DNA from: Anammoximicrobium sp964645045
GTDB taxonomy: Bacteria > Planctomycetota > Planctomycetia > Pirellulales > Pirellulaceae
Assembly (NCBI GenBank): GCA_964645045.1
Contig: CAZXYZ010000057.1
Coordinates: 1-64,000 of the forward strand
DNA: 64,000 nucleotides
Direction of reading: 5' to 3'
A program made the translations under genes and the position numbers. Positions 32,069-40,400 of the stretch are shown here, in pieces. The notes under the pieces are model-generated. The model was given only the letters and a program-made list of their open reading frames with translations, was not told the origin of the DNA and searched no databases. Each line of letters starts with the position of its first letter. The first letter of the stretch is position 1.

Positions 32069-33097
32069 TTAGGTCCCGCTGGGCACGACTTCCTGGCCCG
32101 CGCGGGTGCTCAGACCTTGCCAGGCGGACAGTTCGATCGAATCGCTCACCGCCCTCACGGAACCGTCCATGAGGACGGTTTGGACGATCCCCGCGTGATA
32201 GCTGCGGGCGGTGATGATTCCGTAGGTCGGATCGGTCGCGTTGACGCCCTCCCGGCGGCTCGTCACGTCGATGTCGTAGGTGGTGCCGCTCACGACGTGC
32301 GGGACGACCGTATTGGGCGTGAACGTGGTCGTGAATCCATTGTGGATCGAACGCCCGCACACCCACTCCGTGTGGCCGCCGTTGGCGGACCAGGCACCCG
32401 GGGTGTAGGTGCCTGAGACCTGTTGGGGCGTGGCGGGCGGGGTGGCGGGAATCCCGACGGCGTCGTGAAACCGCGGGTTGTAGGCTTTGACTTCCGCCAA
32501 CGCCAGGGTGTTGCTCAACCCGTCCACAAACGACGCCGGACTCAATTCGCCGTTGGGCGCAAACGCAGCCCCGCCGTCCGTCCGATTCACGGGATTGAAG
32601 ATCAAGTACGAGCCCACGTTCAACACGTAATTCACGGGGTAGTGCTGGGGAACTCCAGCCGAGTCCGGCCGCGCCCGGTCCTGCACTTCGCTCGGGCACA
32701 GCAGCACCGGCACGCGGGTTGCCGCGACGCCGTACGGCGGCAGCAAGCCGACGTTGGCCGCATGGTGATAACCCACCGTGAAGTCAATCTGGCTGTAAAC
32801 GCTGCCGCCTTCGACGTAGGGCAACAGCAGGGCTTGCCCCGACCAGGGCTGGCTGGTCGAGCCGCCGAACACAATCGAAGACGGCGGAAAGACGCGCATC
32901 GCGCTCGTATAGTTGTGCAGGGCCAGGCCGAGCTGTTTCAGATTGTTCTTGCAACTGGTCCGGCGCGCCGCTTCGCGAGCGGCTTGGATGGCGGGCAGCA
33001 ATAACGCCACCAACACGCCGATAATGGCGATCACCACCAGCAATTCGACGAGGGTAAAAGCGCGACGTCCCAAGCGTTGAGAAATGGACTTTGTCAT
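32069..33097 (-). CDS. DUF1559 domain pseudopilin-like protein
   Basis: A 342-residue protein with a type II/IV prepilin-like N-terminus: GRRAFTLVELLVVIAIIGVL, containing the F-T-L-V-E processing site and one hydrophobic helix. It continues into the DUF1559 signature (LLPAIQAAREAARRTSCKNN, LKQLGLALHNY). Near the C-terminus is the typical H-x9-DG element (HAGIVQTVLMDGS). The family is strongly expanded in planctomycetes. Members are thought to be exported and processed like pseudopilins, but their role is unknown. The start has AAGGA about 11 nt upstream. The gene at 33287-33712 lies upstream on the same strand and may share its transcript. Length is normal and the gene looks intact. Confidence 0.95.
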   Translation of the reverse strand: MTKSISQRLGRRAFTLVELLVVIAIIGVLVALLLPAIQAAREAARRTSCKNNLKQLGLALHNYTSAMRVFPPSSIVFGGSTSQPWSGQALLLPYVEGGSVYSQIDFTVGYHHAANVGLLPPYGVAATRVPVLLCPSEVQDRARPDSAGVPQHYPVNYVLNVGSYLIFNPVNRTDGGAAFAPNGELSPASFVDGLSNTLALAEVKAYNPRFHDAVGIPATPPATPQQVSGTYTPGAWSANGGHTEWVCGRSIHNGFTTTFTPNTVVPHVVSGTTYDIDVTSRREGVNATDPTYGIITARSYHAGIVQTVLMDGSVRAVSDSIELSAWQGLSTRAGQEVVPSGT

Positions 33098-33286
33098 GAT
33101 TTCAGGTCCTTGAAGTAAGTTCGCGGTGTGCGGGCTTCTGGGGGGGAGATTGTCTGGGGGTGCCCTCTCATCCTCGATCGCTCGCCCCGAGCGCGGGTCT
33201 GCGCGCGGAACAAACGGCCGACGATGGGCGGGAGGCGAGACTGGCAGTGACGTTCAGGCCGCGCAACAGCACGGCCGGCGGGATCG

Positions 33287-33712
33287 TCACGCCCGCGGCG
33301 GTCCCCGGGCCAGGTAGAAATCCGGAATGGGGGATTCGGTCCCTGCCGGCGCCGGGGCCGGCAGGCGGGCCTGTAACTCGGCCGGTGTTGCCGTGCCGCT
33401 GACGGTGGCCAGGAACGGAATGCCCAACAGACGGCAAAGGGGACAAGCGGCGGGATCCAACAGCCGCGCCAAATCGACGCCGGGGGAAACGAGGCTGCAG
33501 ACCGGCGATGTCGATTTGCGGGGCTGCGTCCTGACGCCCAGCAAAACAACGCGATCGCCGACCCGGATCGCATGCCCCATCCCGGGGATCGCGTGCAGCC
33601 CTTCGCGCATGACCGCCAAGGCCGTCAGGAGGATGACCAACAGCCAAGCGGCCAGGCGATACCTGCAGTCCGCGCGCCGGTTAGCCATGGCGATACCCGC
33701 CCCCAATCTCAC
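33287..33712 (-). CDS. Small membrane-anchored hypothetical protein
   Basis: A 141-residue frame, or 133 residues from the second ATG at 33688 (MANRRADCRYR). It has one N-terminal hydrophobic helix, RLAAWLLVILLTALAVM, preceded by arginines, so the rest is probably outside the membrane. A CPLC pair (DPAACPLCRLLG) lies in the middle of the exported part and could bind metal or form a disulfide. The tail is Pro/Ala-rich. It lies upstream of the DUF1559 gene on the same strand. I do not recognise the family. Two competing minus-strand frames overlap it; this one is preferred for the clean signal-anchor and an upstream AT-rich promoter-like region. Confidence 0.5.
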   Translation of the reverse strand: MRLGAGIAMANRRADCRYRLAAWLLVILLTALAVMREGLHAIPGMGHAIRVGDRVVLLGVRTQPRKSTSPVCSLVSPGVDLARLLDPAACPLCRLLGIPFLATVSGTATPAELQARLPAPAPAGTESPIPDFYLARGPPRA

Positions 33713-33715
33713 GCT

Positions 33716-33775
33716 TGTCTAATGATAACAAGTCTCAATATCGTGAATTTTCGCAGATTAGACCAAAGCTGTCAA
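33716..33775 (-). promoter_or_regulatory. Candidate promoter with CTTGT-N9-ACAAG dyad
   Basis: TTGACA (33775-33770, minus) stands 17 bp from a weak -10, GAAAAT. Nearer the gene is a short dyad, CTTGT-N9-ACAAG, in an AT-rich patch. It would serve the small membrane protein and DUF1559 pair. The weak -10 keeps confidence low. Confidence 0.3.
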
Positions 33776-34001
33776 GCCTCCGCTGAGAGAATCCGGCGAG
33801 ATCCTCTCGATAGCCAAGCGGAACGAGTCGTTGGTTTCCGCGATGGCGACCACGTCAGCTACGAACTGCTGGCCGATACTACCCGTGGAGGTCCAGGTGT
33901 CGATCGGGCCGGGTTCGGAGAGCGTGCCTGACGTGTCGGCGGGATTCGAAGTGGCTGGCCTGGAATATCCCCCGAGAGCAAGAAGAGAAGTGGACGCGGG
34001 A
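33776..34001. other. Intergenic region without a supported gene
   Basis: The divergent spacer between the minus-strand pair and the first plus-strand Rrf2 gene. A frame running in from 33831 is open but reads as non-coding and is simply upstream in-frame extension of the Rrf2 gene at 34062. Confidence 0.45.
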
Positions 34002-34059
34002 TTGACGCCTTACCACCGTGGGGTATACTCGCGATTATTGTTCACCAAGAGGTCATCAA
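34002..34059 (+). promoter_or_regulatory. Promoter and putative Rrf2 operator, copy 1
   Basis: TTGACG (34002-34007), 16 bp, TATACT (34024-34029). Eight bases further is TTGTTCA-N7-GTCATCAA (34038-34059), which covers the ribosome-binding site AAGAGG and ends 2 nt before the ATG. The same combination recurs at 36010, 58737 and 60626. Confidence 0.6.
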
Positions 34060-34061
34060 AT

Positions 34062-34502
34062 ATGCTTTCAGCCACATCCCAACACGCAATTCGAGCTTTG
34101 GTGCATTTGGCTCAGGCGCCGACGGGCGTATCCGTGCTCGGGCGAGACTTGGCGGGAGCCGCGGCCATCCCGGCGAATTTCCTGGCCAAGCTGATGCTGA
34201 TTATGCGAAACGCCGGCTTGGTCGAGGCGACACGCGGTCTGGGCGGCGGTTATCGGCTGGTGAAGAGCCCCGACGAGATCACGCTGATCCAAGTGGTCGA
34301 GTTGTTCGAGGGGATCAGCGCCCGGCCCGGCTGTTTTCTGGGCGAAAAACACGCCTGCAACGAGCAAGAGGCATGCACCGCCCACTCGCAATGGAAGGTC
34401 GTTTGCGAGGCGTACAACGAGTTCATGACGACGACCACGATTGCGGATATTGGCCTGAAGAAAGGCCGCGCCCGTCGCCGGTTGCACAGTCTCTCGGTCT
34501 AG
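34062..34502 (+). CDS. Rrf2 family regulator, paralogue 1
   Basis: A 146-residue Rrf2 protein starting MLSATSQHAIRALVHLAQ. The winged helix contains ANFLAKLMLIMRNAGLV and the wing GLGGGYRLVKSP. Three cysteines in the order C-x7-C-x5-C (GCFLGEKHACNEQEACTAH), followed by H-x2-W, match the putative Fe-S-ligating segment of many Rrf2 proteins. Sequence and promoter are very close to the paralogue at 36064. ATG 34062 is chosen because AAGAGG lies 9 nt upstream and the paralogue starts at the same residue. The longer in-frame upstream extension has no ribosome-binding site. Likely senses NO, redox or Fe-S status and autoregulates; the effector is inferred from family only. Confidence 0.93.
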   Translation: MLSATSQHAIRALVHLAQAPTGVSVLGRDLAGAAAIPANFLAKLMLIMRNAGLVEATRGLGGGYRLVKSPDEITLIQVVELFEGISARPGCFLGEKHACNEQEACTAHSQWKVVCEAYNEFMTTTTIADIGLKKGRARRRLHSLSV

Positions 34503-34539
34503 GTCGTGCTGGCGAACGGTAGCCTCGCTCGCGGCCCGC

Positions 34540-34639
34540 NNNNNNNNNNNNNNNNNNNNNNNNNNNNNNNNNNNNNNNNNNNNNNNNNNNNNNNNNNNNN
34601 NNNNNNNNNNNNNNNNNNNNNNNNNNNNNNNNNNNNNNN
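34540..34639. other. Assembly gap (100 N)
   Basis: Exactly 100 undetermined bases, the conventional placeholder for a gap of unknown size. It falls inside REP repeat sequence. Confidence 0.99.
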
Positions 34640-34779
34640 GTTCTGGCGAACGCGGCTACCCGCCGTAGCCGCACTCGCCAGAGTGCGGGCCGGCCATCTC
34701 AAATCGCCCAACTTCGCGGCCCGCGTTCTGGCGAACGCGGCTACCCGCCGTAGCCGCACTCGCCAGAGTGCGGGCCGGC
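34640..34779. repeat. REP array, two copies of a twin-hairpin unit
   Basis: Two near-identical units, each pairing the GTTC-TGGC-GAAC hairpin (stem CGCGTTC/GAACGCG) with a variant hairpin of stem GCACTC/GAGTGC, are separated by about 30 bp. They lie just downstream of the RAYT gene and abut the first gap. Confidence 0.85.
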
Positions 34780-34787
34780 AAACGCGG

Positions 34788-35429
34788 TTACGACTCTTGC
34801 TTCCCCGCCGCATCGCTGTCGTTCGGCGAACCGCCGCCAGCCGGCCCGTGAATCAGTCCGTTCTTTCGCAGATACGAGTAGCAGCGCCAAAAACGCGTCC
34901 AAGAATCCGGCTCCCACAGCTTCAGTTCGGGGTAACCAGGGACGAGGCACCCGGTGAATGGATACCCTCGAAAACCGTCACGTTCCATCAAGCCTGCACG
35001 TTCGGGATTTCGCGCGATGTACTCGACTACGTCTTCGAACGCCGAGCGTTCGCGCTCTTCGTCGCGCAAGACATGATCGTAAGCCTCACGCTGCAACGAG
35101 GCCCCCAGCTTTTCCAGCACCGGTGCGAACTGTTTGCGGAAGAACTTTACCGCGAGGAGTTGGTCGGAATGCTCCAGAAGGCCCATCCAGAGCAGGTGCA
35201 GATGGTCGGGCATGCAACAGTAAATTGGGCAGCAAAGCCCGTAGCGGAACATGGTGTGCGTGAGGATCTCTCGAAACTTGTAGTACAAGACGGGAACCAG
35301 CCAGCCGGTCTTGCGGTCTTGCATGGTCAGGCTCCAGTGGACACACGCCAAGCCGCGGTAGTACTCAGGTCCGAGGCGACGCAAGTGATCGTCGCGTCCC
35401 GCAAAACGAGCTGAATCGGGTAAGGACAT
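34788..35429 (-). CDS. REP-associated tyrosine transposase (RAYT, Y1/IS200-like)
   Basis: A 213-residue Y1-transposase-like protein. The HUH metal-binding motif is in CMPDHLHLLW, about residue 75. The catalytic tyrosine helix is in VVEYIARNPERAGL, about residue 138. The N-terminus (YYRGLACVHWSLTMQDRKTG) matches RAYT relatives rather than full IS200 transposases. AGGAG lies 7 nt before the ATG. REP hairpin arrays flank both sides, as expected for a RAYT and its substrate repeats; the same hairpins recur at 41199, 52802 and 59125. The enzyme would nick and join single-stranded REP DNA. It looks intact. Its contig (34640-35652) is isolated between two gaps, so placement rests on scaffolding. Confidence 0.9.
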   Translation of the reverse strand: MSLPDSARFAGRDDHLRRLGPEYYRGLACVHWSLTMQDRKTGWLVPVLYYKFREILTHTMFRYGLCCPIYCCMPDHLHLLWMGLLEHSDQLLAVKFFRKQFAPVLEKLGASLQREAYDHVLRDEERERSAFEDVVEYIARNPERAGLMERDGFRGYPFTGCLVPGYPELKLWEPDSWTRFWRCYSYLRKNGLIHGPAGGGSPNDSDAAGKQES

Positions 35430-35554
35430 GGAGGGGCTCCTTATTGCGATCCATCGTGATTCTATCGAAGCGGGCGAAAGAATTGTAGCCGCCCTCGCCA
35501 GCGGGCGGGCGAATGACGATCTCGCTCGCGTGCGAAACGCGACGGCGACGCCCC

Positions 35555-35942
35555 CGCGTTCTGGTGAACGCGGCTACTTCACCGTCGCCGCCCTCGCCAG
35601 CTGGCGGGCTCTGCGTCATCCCATCGCTCAGTTTTCGCCGCCCGCGTTCTGGNNNNNNNNNNNNNNNNNNNNNNNNNNNNNNNNNNNNNNNNNNNNNNNN
35701 NNNNNNNNNNNNNNNNNNNNNNNNNNNNNNNNNNNNNNNNNNNNNNNNNNNNCGAACGCGGCTACTTCGCCGTAGCCGCCCTCGCCAGAGGGCGGGATCC
35801 GCGTCATCCCATCGCTCAGTTTTCGCCGCCCGCGTTCTGGCGAACGCGGCTACTTCGCCGTAGCCGCCCTCGCCAGAGGGCGGGATCCGCGTCATGCCAC
35901 CTACCAAGCCCCGCCGCCTGCGTTCTGGCGAACGCGGCTACG
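35555..35942. repeat. REP array, tandem about 85-bp units
   Basis: Repeated units contain the CGCGTTC/GAACGCG hairpin, an adjacent GCCCTC/GAGGGC hairpin and a constant linker (CATCCCATCGCTCAGTTTTC). At least three units are visible around the second gap. The stretch 35430-35554 shows no supported gene; open frames here are repeat translations. Confidence 0.85.
35653..35752. other. Assembly gap (100 N)
   Basis: Exactly 100 undetermined bases within the tandem REP array. The true copy number and distance here are unknown. Confidence 0.99.
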
Positions 35943-36009
35943 AAGTGAATCTGGCGCGCCCGTCCTCCGCGAGGAAAACGGCTCCGCAAAAAAATTTTGA
36001 AATCCCTTG

Positions 36010-36061
36010 TTGACGCATTTCGGCAGGACTGTATATTGATTCTTCATCAACAGGTCAACAA
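36010..36061 (+). promoter_or_regulatory. Promoter and putative Rrf2 operator, copy 2 (nar-act operon)
   Basis: TTGACG (36010-36015), 16 bp, TATATT (36032-36037), 2 bp, then TTCTTCA-N7-GTCAACAA (36040-36061), ending 2 nt before the ATG of the second Rrf2 paralogue. Since the following genes are closely spaced, this is the likeliest main promoter of the nitrate reductase / complex III operon. Confidence 0.6.
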
Positions 36062-36063
36062 TC

Positions 36064-36504
36064 ATGCTGTCAGCGACTTCCCAACATGCGATCCGAGGTT
36101 TGGTACACATGGCTCAAGTGCCGGTGGGCCAGGCCATTCTGGGGCGGGAACTGTCGGAATCGGCGGGGATTCCGGCCAATTTCCTGGCTAAGATCATGCT
36201 GATGTTGCGGAAAGCCGGATTTGTCGATGCGACCCGCGGGATGGGCGGCGGCTATCGGCTGGTGAAGAGCCCCGAACAGATCACGCTGATGCAGGTGGTG
36301 GATTTGTTTGATGGGATCGTGGCCCATCCCGGCTGTTTCCTGGGCGAGCGACATGCCTGCAACGACGAACAGGCATGTACCGCCCACCTGGGCTGGAATG
36401 TCGTCTGCGAAACGTACTACCACTTCATGACAACGACCACGATCGCGGACATTGGCGTGAAAAACGGACGGTCGCGGCGCCGGCTGCACAGCCTTTCTGT
36501 CTAA
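36064..36504 (+). CDS. Rrf2 family regulator, paralogue 2, first gene of nar-act operon
   Basis: A 146-residue Rrf2 protein, a close paralogue of the protein at 34062 (same length, same start MLSATSQHAIR, same ending RRRLHSLSV). The winged helix contains ANFLAKIMLMLRKAGFV and the wing GMGGGYRLVKSP. The C-x7-C-x5-C segment (GCFLGERHACNDEQACTAH) is conserved, followed by H-x2-W. The cytochrome gene begins 15 nt after the stop, which makes this regulator part of the respiratory operon. Rrf2 members such as NsrR sense NO through an Fe-S cluster; nitrate respiration produces nitrite and NO, so that role is plausible here but not shown. Confidence 0.93.
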   Translation: MLSATSQHAIRGLVHMAQVPVGQAILGRELSESAGIPANFLAKIMLMLRKAGFVDATRGMGGGYRLVKSPEQITLMQVVDLFDGIVAHPGCFLGERHACNDEQACTAHLGWNVVCETYYHFMTTTTIADIGVKNGRSRRRLHSLSV

Positions 36505-36519
36505 GAGGCTTCATCCCCT

Positions 36520-37443
36520 GTGAACAACGGTCGATCCATGCGAACAGTGCAATACATGACTTGTGCGTCTACAATGGTTTTAGCTGGCAGATCTGGCTTT
36601 AGATTGGCGATGATCGTCGCTTGGGGGTTGGTATTCAACTCGGCGGCGGTCCGCGGGCAGGAGACCGCCCAGTTCTTCCGGCAGAACTGCTTCAGCTGCC
36701 ACACGATCGGCGGCGGACGGTTGACCGGTCCGGACTTGAAGGACGTCACCAAGCGGAAAGACCGGGACTGGCTGATCAACTTCATCCAGAATCCGACCGC
36801 CGTTTTGAACAGCGGCGATGCCTACGCCTTGAAACTGAAGGAAGAGGCCCGCGGGGCGGTGATGGTGGCGGTTCCGGGGATGACCCGGGACCGGGCGGAC
36901 GCGTTGCTGCAATTGATCGAGGCCGAGTCGGCGTTGGAGGAGTCCCAGTTCAAGGGCATCGTGGTCTCGACGGAGCCCTATACCGAGCAGGAGATCGAAC
37001 AGGGCCGGCGCTATGTGCTGGGCACATCGCGGCTGGCCAATGGCGGCGCCGCGTGTATCAGCTGTCACTCGGTGCGAAACACGGGTGCCCTGGGCGGCGG
37101 CCGCTTGGGGCCCGATCTGACGCGCGTCTACCAACGGCTGGGCGGTGACGCTCCGCGAAAGAACTTGACCGCCTGGCTGACCGCACCGGCGACGGCGACG
37201 ATGGCTCCGGTCTTCCGGTCGCACCCGCTCACGAAGGAGGAAGTCCACGGCCTGGTGGCGTTCTTCGAGCACAGCGCTCAAGCGGGCGGCGAGGGCGACG
37301 CGAGCGGCTCGCTGGCTTATTTGCTGTTGGGTGTCATCGTGGCGGTCTGCGGTTTGGCCGGAATGGACGCCATCTGGCGGGGCAGGTTCCGCAGCGTCCG
37401 CCGGGCACTGGTGTCGTCATCGCGCAAGCCGGCGGTGAATTAG
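36520..37443 (+). CDS. Membrane-anchored diheme cytochrome c (NarC-like)
   Basis: A 307-residue protein read from GTG 36520, which has AGAGG about 10 nt upstream; ATG codons at 36538 and 36556 are alternatives. A signal or anchor segment (FRLAMIVAWGLVFNSAAV) precedes two CxxCH heme sites, CFSCH and CISCH, each in a class I cytochrome c context. A hydrophobic helix near the C-terminus (LAYLLLGVIVAVCGLAGM) would anchor the periplasmic domains. It sits between the Rrf2 gene and narG. Thermus nar operons likewise carry a diheme cytochrome, NarC, ahead of narG. It may carry electrons between NarGHI or alternative complex III and other periplasmic acceptors; the exact partner is inferred. Confidence 0.87.
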   Translation: MNNGRSMRTVQYMTCASTMVLAGRSGFRLAMIVAWGLVFNSAAVRGQETAQFFRQNCFSCHTIGGGRLTGPDLKDVTKRKDRDWLINFIQNPTAVLNSGDAYALKLKEEARGAVMVAVPGMTRDRADALLQLIEAESALEESQFKGIVVSTEPYTEQEIEQGRRYVLGTSRLANGGAACISCHSVRNTGALGGGRLGPDLTRVYQRLGGDAPRKNLTAWLTAPATATMAPVFRSHPLTKEEVHGLVAFFEHSAQAGGEGDASGSLAYLLLGVIVAVCGLAGMDAIWRGRFRSVRRALVSSSRKPAVN

Positions 37444-37486
37444 TCGCACTTATTGAATTCTTTTTGTCTGCCAGAAAGCGAATGTC

Positions 37487-40400
37487 ATGTCGGCACGCGA
37501 TGCAATCACTTGGATCAAAGACGAAGCCAACCCCAGCCTGCGCGGATGGGAAGAGTTCTATCGGAACCGTTGGCAGCATGACAAGGTCGTCCGCAGCACA
37601 CACGGCGTGAATTGCACCGGCGGCTGCTCGTGGATGATCCATGTCAAGGACGGCTTGGTGACGTGGGAGATGCAGGGGCTGGATTATCCGCCGCTGGACC
37701 CGACGCTGCCGCCCTACGAGCCGCGGGGCTGCCAGCGCGGGATTTCGTATTCGTGGTACTTGTACAGCCCGCTGCGCGTGAAGTACCCGTACATTCGCGG
37801 GGCGCTGCTGGATCTTTGGAAGAAAGCCCGCGCGGAGCACGACGATCCGGTCGCCGCTTGGAAATCGCTGGTCGGCGATCCGGCCAAACGCCAGCGGTGG
37901 CATCAGGCCCGCGGCAAGGGCGGACTTCGCCGCGCGGACTGGGATACGGTCCTGGAGATCATCGCGGCGTCGCAGGTCCACACGATTCAGGCCCACGGGC
38001 CGGACCGCATCATCGGCTTTTCCCCGATCCCGGCCATGTCGATGATCAGCTACGCCAGCGGTTCCCGCATGCTGCAACTGATGGGCGGCGTCGGGCTGTC
38101 GTTTTACGACTGGTACTGCGATCTGCCGTCGGCGTCGCCGGAAACGTGGGGCGAGCAGACGGACGTGCAGGAGTCGGCCGATTGGTACAACGCCAAGCTG
38201 CTGGCGGTCACGGGCTCGAACCTGAACATGACCCGCACGCCGGACTGTCATTTTGCGGCCGAGGCCCGGCACAACGGGACGAAGATGTGGGTCTTTGCGC
38301 CGGACTTCAACCAGGTCGCCAAGTACGCGGACGACTGGGTGGCGATCAACGCCGGCCAGGACGGCGCCTGGTGGATGGCCGTGAATCACGTGCTGCTGAA
38401 GGAGTTCCATCACGAGCAGCAGGTGCCGTACTTTATTGACTATACCAAGAAGTTTACCGACGCGCCGTACCTGGTCGAACTGGTTCCCGACCACGTGGCC
38501 GCGTCTCTCCGAGACGCGCAACCGGTCTCGGAGAGACCGGACCACGTGGGCTATCGGCCGGGTCAGATGCTGCGGGCCAATCGTTTGGCCAAGTACGCCC
38601 AGGAGGAAAACGGCGATTGGAAGTTCCTGATGTGGGACGAAGCCAGCCAGGGTCCCAAGATGCCGCTGGGCAGTTCCGGTTTCCGCTGGGGGAAGCCCGG
38701 CAAGTGGAACCTGGAATTGAAAGACGGGGTGGACGGCAGCCCTATCGACCCGGCGCTGACGTTCCTGCCCGGCCACGACGCGATTGTCTCCGTATCGCTG
38801 GACAACTTTGCCGATGGCGGCACGGTCCAGCGGAGTGTGCCGGTCAAACGGATGACCTTGGCCGACGGCACGACGGTCACGGTCACCACGGTCTACGATC
38901 TGTTGATGGCCCAATACGGCGTGCCGCGGGGATTCGGCGAGGGCTACCCGGCCGACTACAACGACGCCGACGCACCCTACACGCCGGCCTGGTCGGAAAA
39001 GTACACGGGTATGGGCCGCGAGACGCTGATCCGCTTTGCCCGCGAGTGGGCCGTGACGGCGGAAAAGACGAACGGCAAATGCACGATCATTATCGGAGCC
39101 GGCATCAACCACTGGTACCACGCCAACTTGATGTACCGCGCCGGCATCCATGCCTTGATGTTCTGCGGCTGCATCGGCGTCAACGGCGGCGGCCTGGCGC
39201 ACTATGTGGGCCAGGAGAAACTGGCGCCGCAGGAGCCCTGGTCGGCGATCGCGATGGGCCGCGACTGGCACCCTGCCTCACGCCTGCAAAACGCGCCCAG
39301 CTTTCACTATGTCCACACGGACCAGTGGCGCTACGAGAAGGATTTTACCGACTACCACACCGTGCCGCAGACGCCCGACGGCCAGCCGGTCGTCGGGGGC
39401 CACACGATGGACCATCAGGTCCGGGCGGTGCGGAACGGTTGGCTGCCCTTCTATCCGCAGTTCCAGAAGAATTCGCTGGACTTGGTCCGGGAAGCCGAAG
39501 CGGCGGGCGCGAAGACGGATGAAGCCGTGGTGCAATACGTCGTCGAGCAACTGAAATCGCGGCAACTAAGATTCTCGGTCGAGGACCCCGACGCTCCGGA
39601 GAACTGGCCCCGCGTCTGGTTCATCTGGCGCGGCAATGCGTTGATGGCCAGCGCCAAGGGGCATGAGTACTTCCTGAAGCACTACCTGGGCACGCACACC
39701 AACGCGATTGCGGAAGACCTGGCCGGCGATTCCGTCCAGGACGTGGTCTGGCACGAGCAGGCGCCGTTGGGCAAGCTGGACCTGGTGGTCGACTTGAACT
39801 TCCGCATGGACACGTCGGCCTTGTATTCGGACATCGTCCTGCCGGCGGCCACGTGGTATGAAAAGGCGGACCTCAATTCAACCGACATGCACAGCTACAT
39901 TCACCCGCTGTCGGCCGCCGTGCCGCCGTGCTGGGAATCGAAGAGCGACTGGCAGATCTTCAAGGCGATCACCAAGCGGTTTTCCGAGTTGGCGGCGCGT
40001 CACTTTCCCGAACCGGTCCGCGACATCATCGCCACGCCGCTGGCGCACGACAGCGCGGCGGAGATCGCCCAGCCGCAGATGCTGGATTGGATCGACGGGC
40101 AGGTCGAGGCGATTCCGGGCAAGACCATGCCGGGTCTGAAGATCGTTACCCGGGACTACAAGAACCTCGGGAACCAGTACACCGCGTTCGGCCCGCTGGC
40201 CCGTGACAACGGCCTGGGTGCCCACGGTACCAGCTATGCGATCAAGGACGAATACGAAGCGGCTTTGCGAGAGCGGCCGGCCGTGACCGTCGCCGGCCAA
40301 CGGCTGCTGTCGCTGGCCGAGGACGAGCAGGTCTGCGAGGCGATCTTGCGGTTCGCCACGGTGACCAACGGAGAACTGGCCCACCGCTCGTACCAGAACA

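Noticed and set aside
33094..33647. Alternative minus-strand frames overlapping the small membrane protein
   Set aside because: Arg/Pro-rich sequence without hydrophobic or conserved segments; the 33287-33712 frame has a clean signal-anchor.
35428..35775. Plus-strand frames across the REP array and the gap
   Set aside because: They are translations of repeat units and N bases.
37334..39271. A 645-codon minus-strand frame opposite narG
   Set aside because: Shadow frame: rich in R, V, H and G with no domain, while the plus strand encodes a full NarG. The same applies to minus frames opposite narH, narK and act genes.
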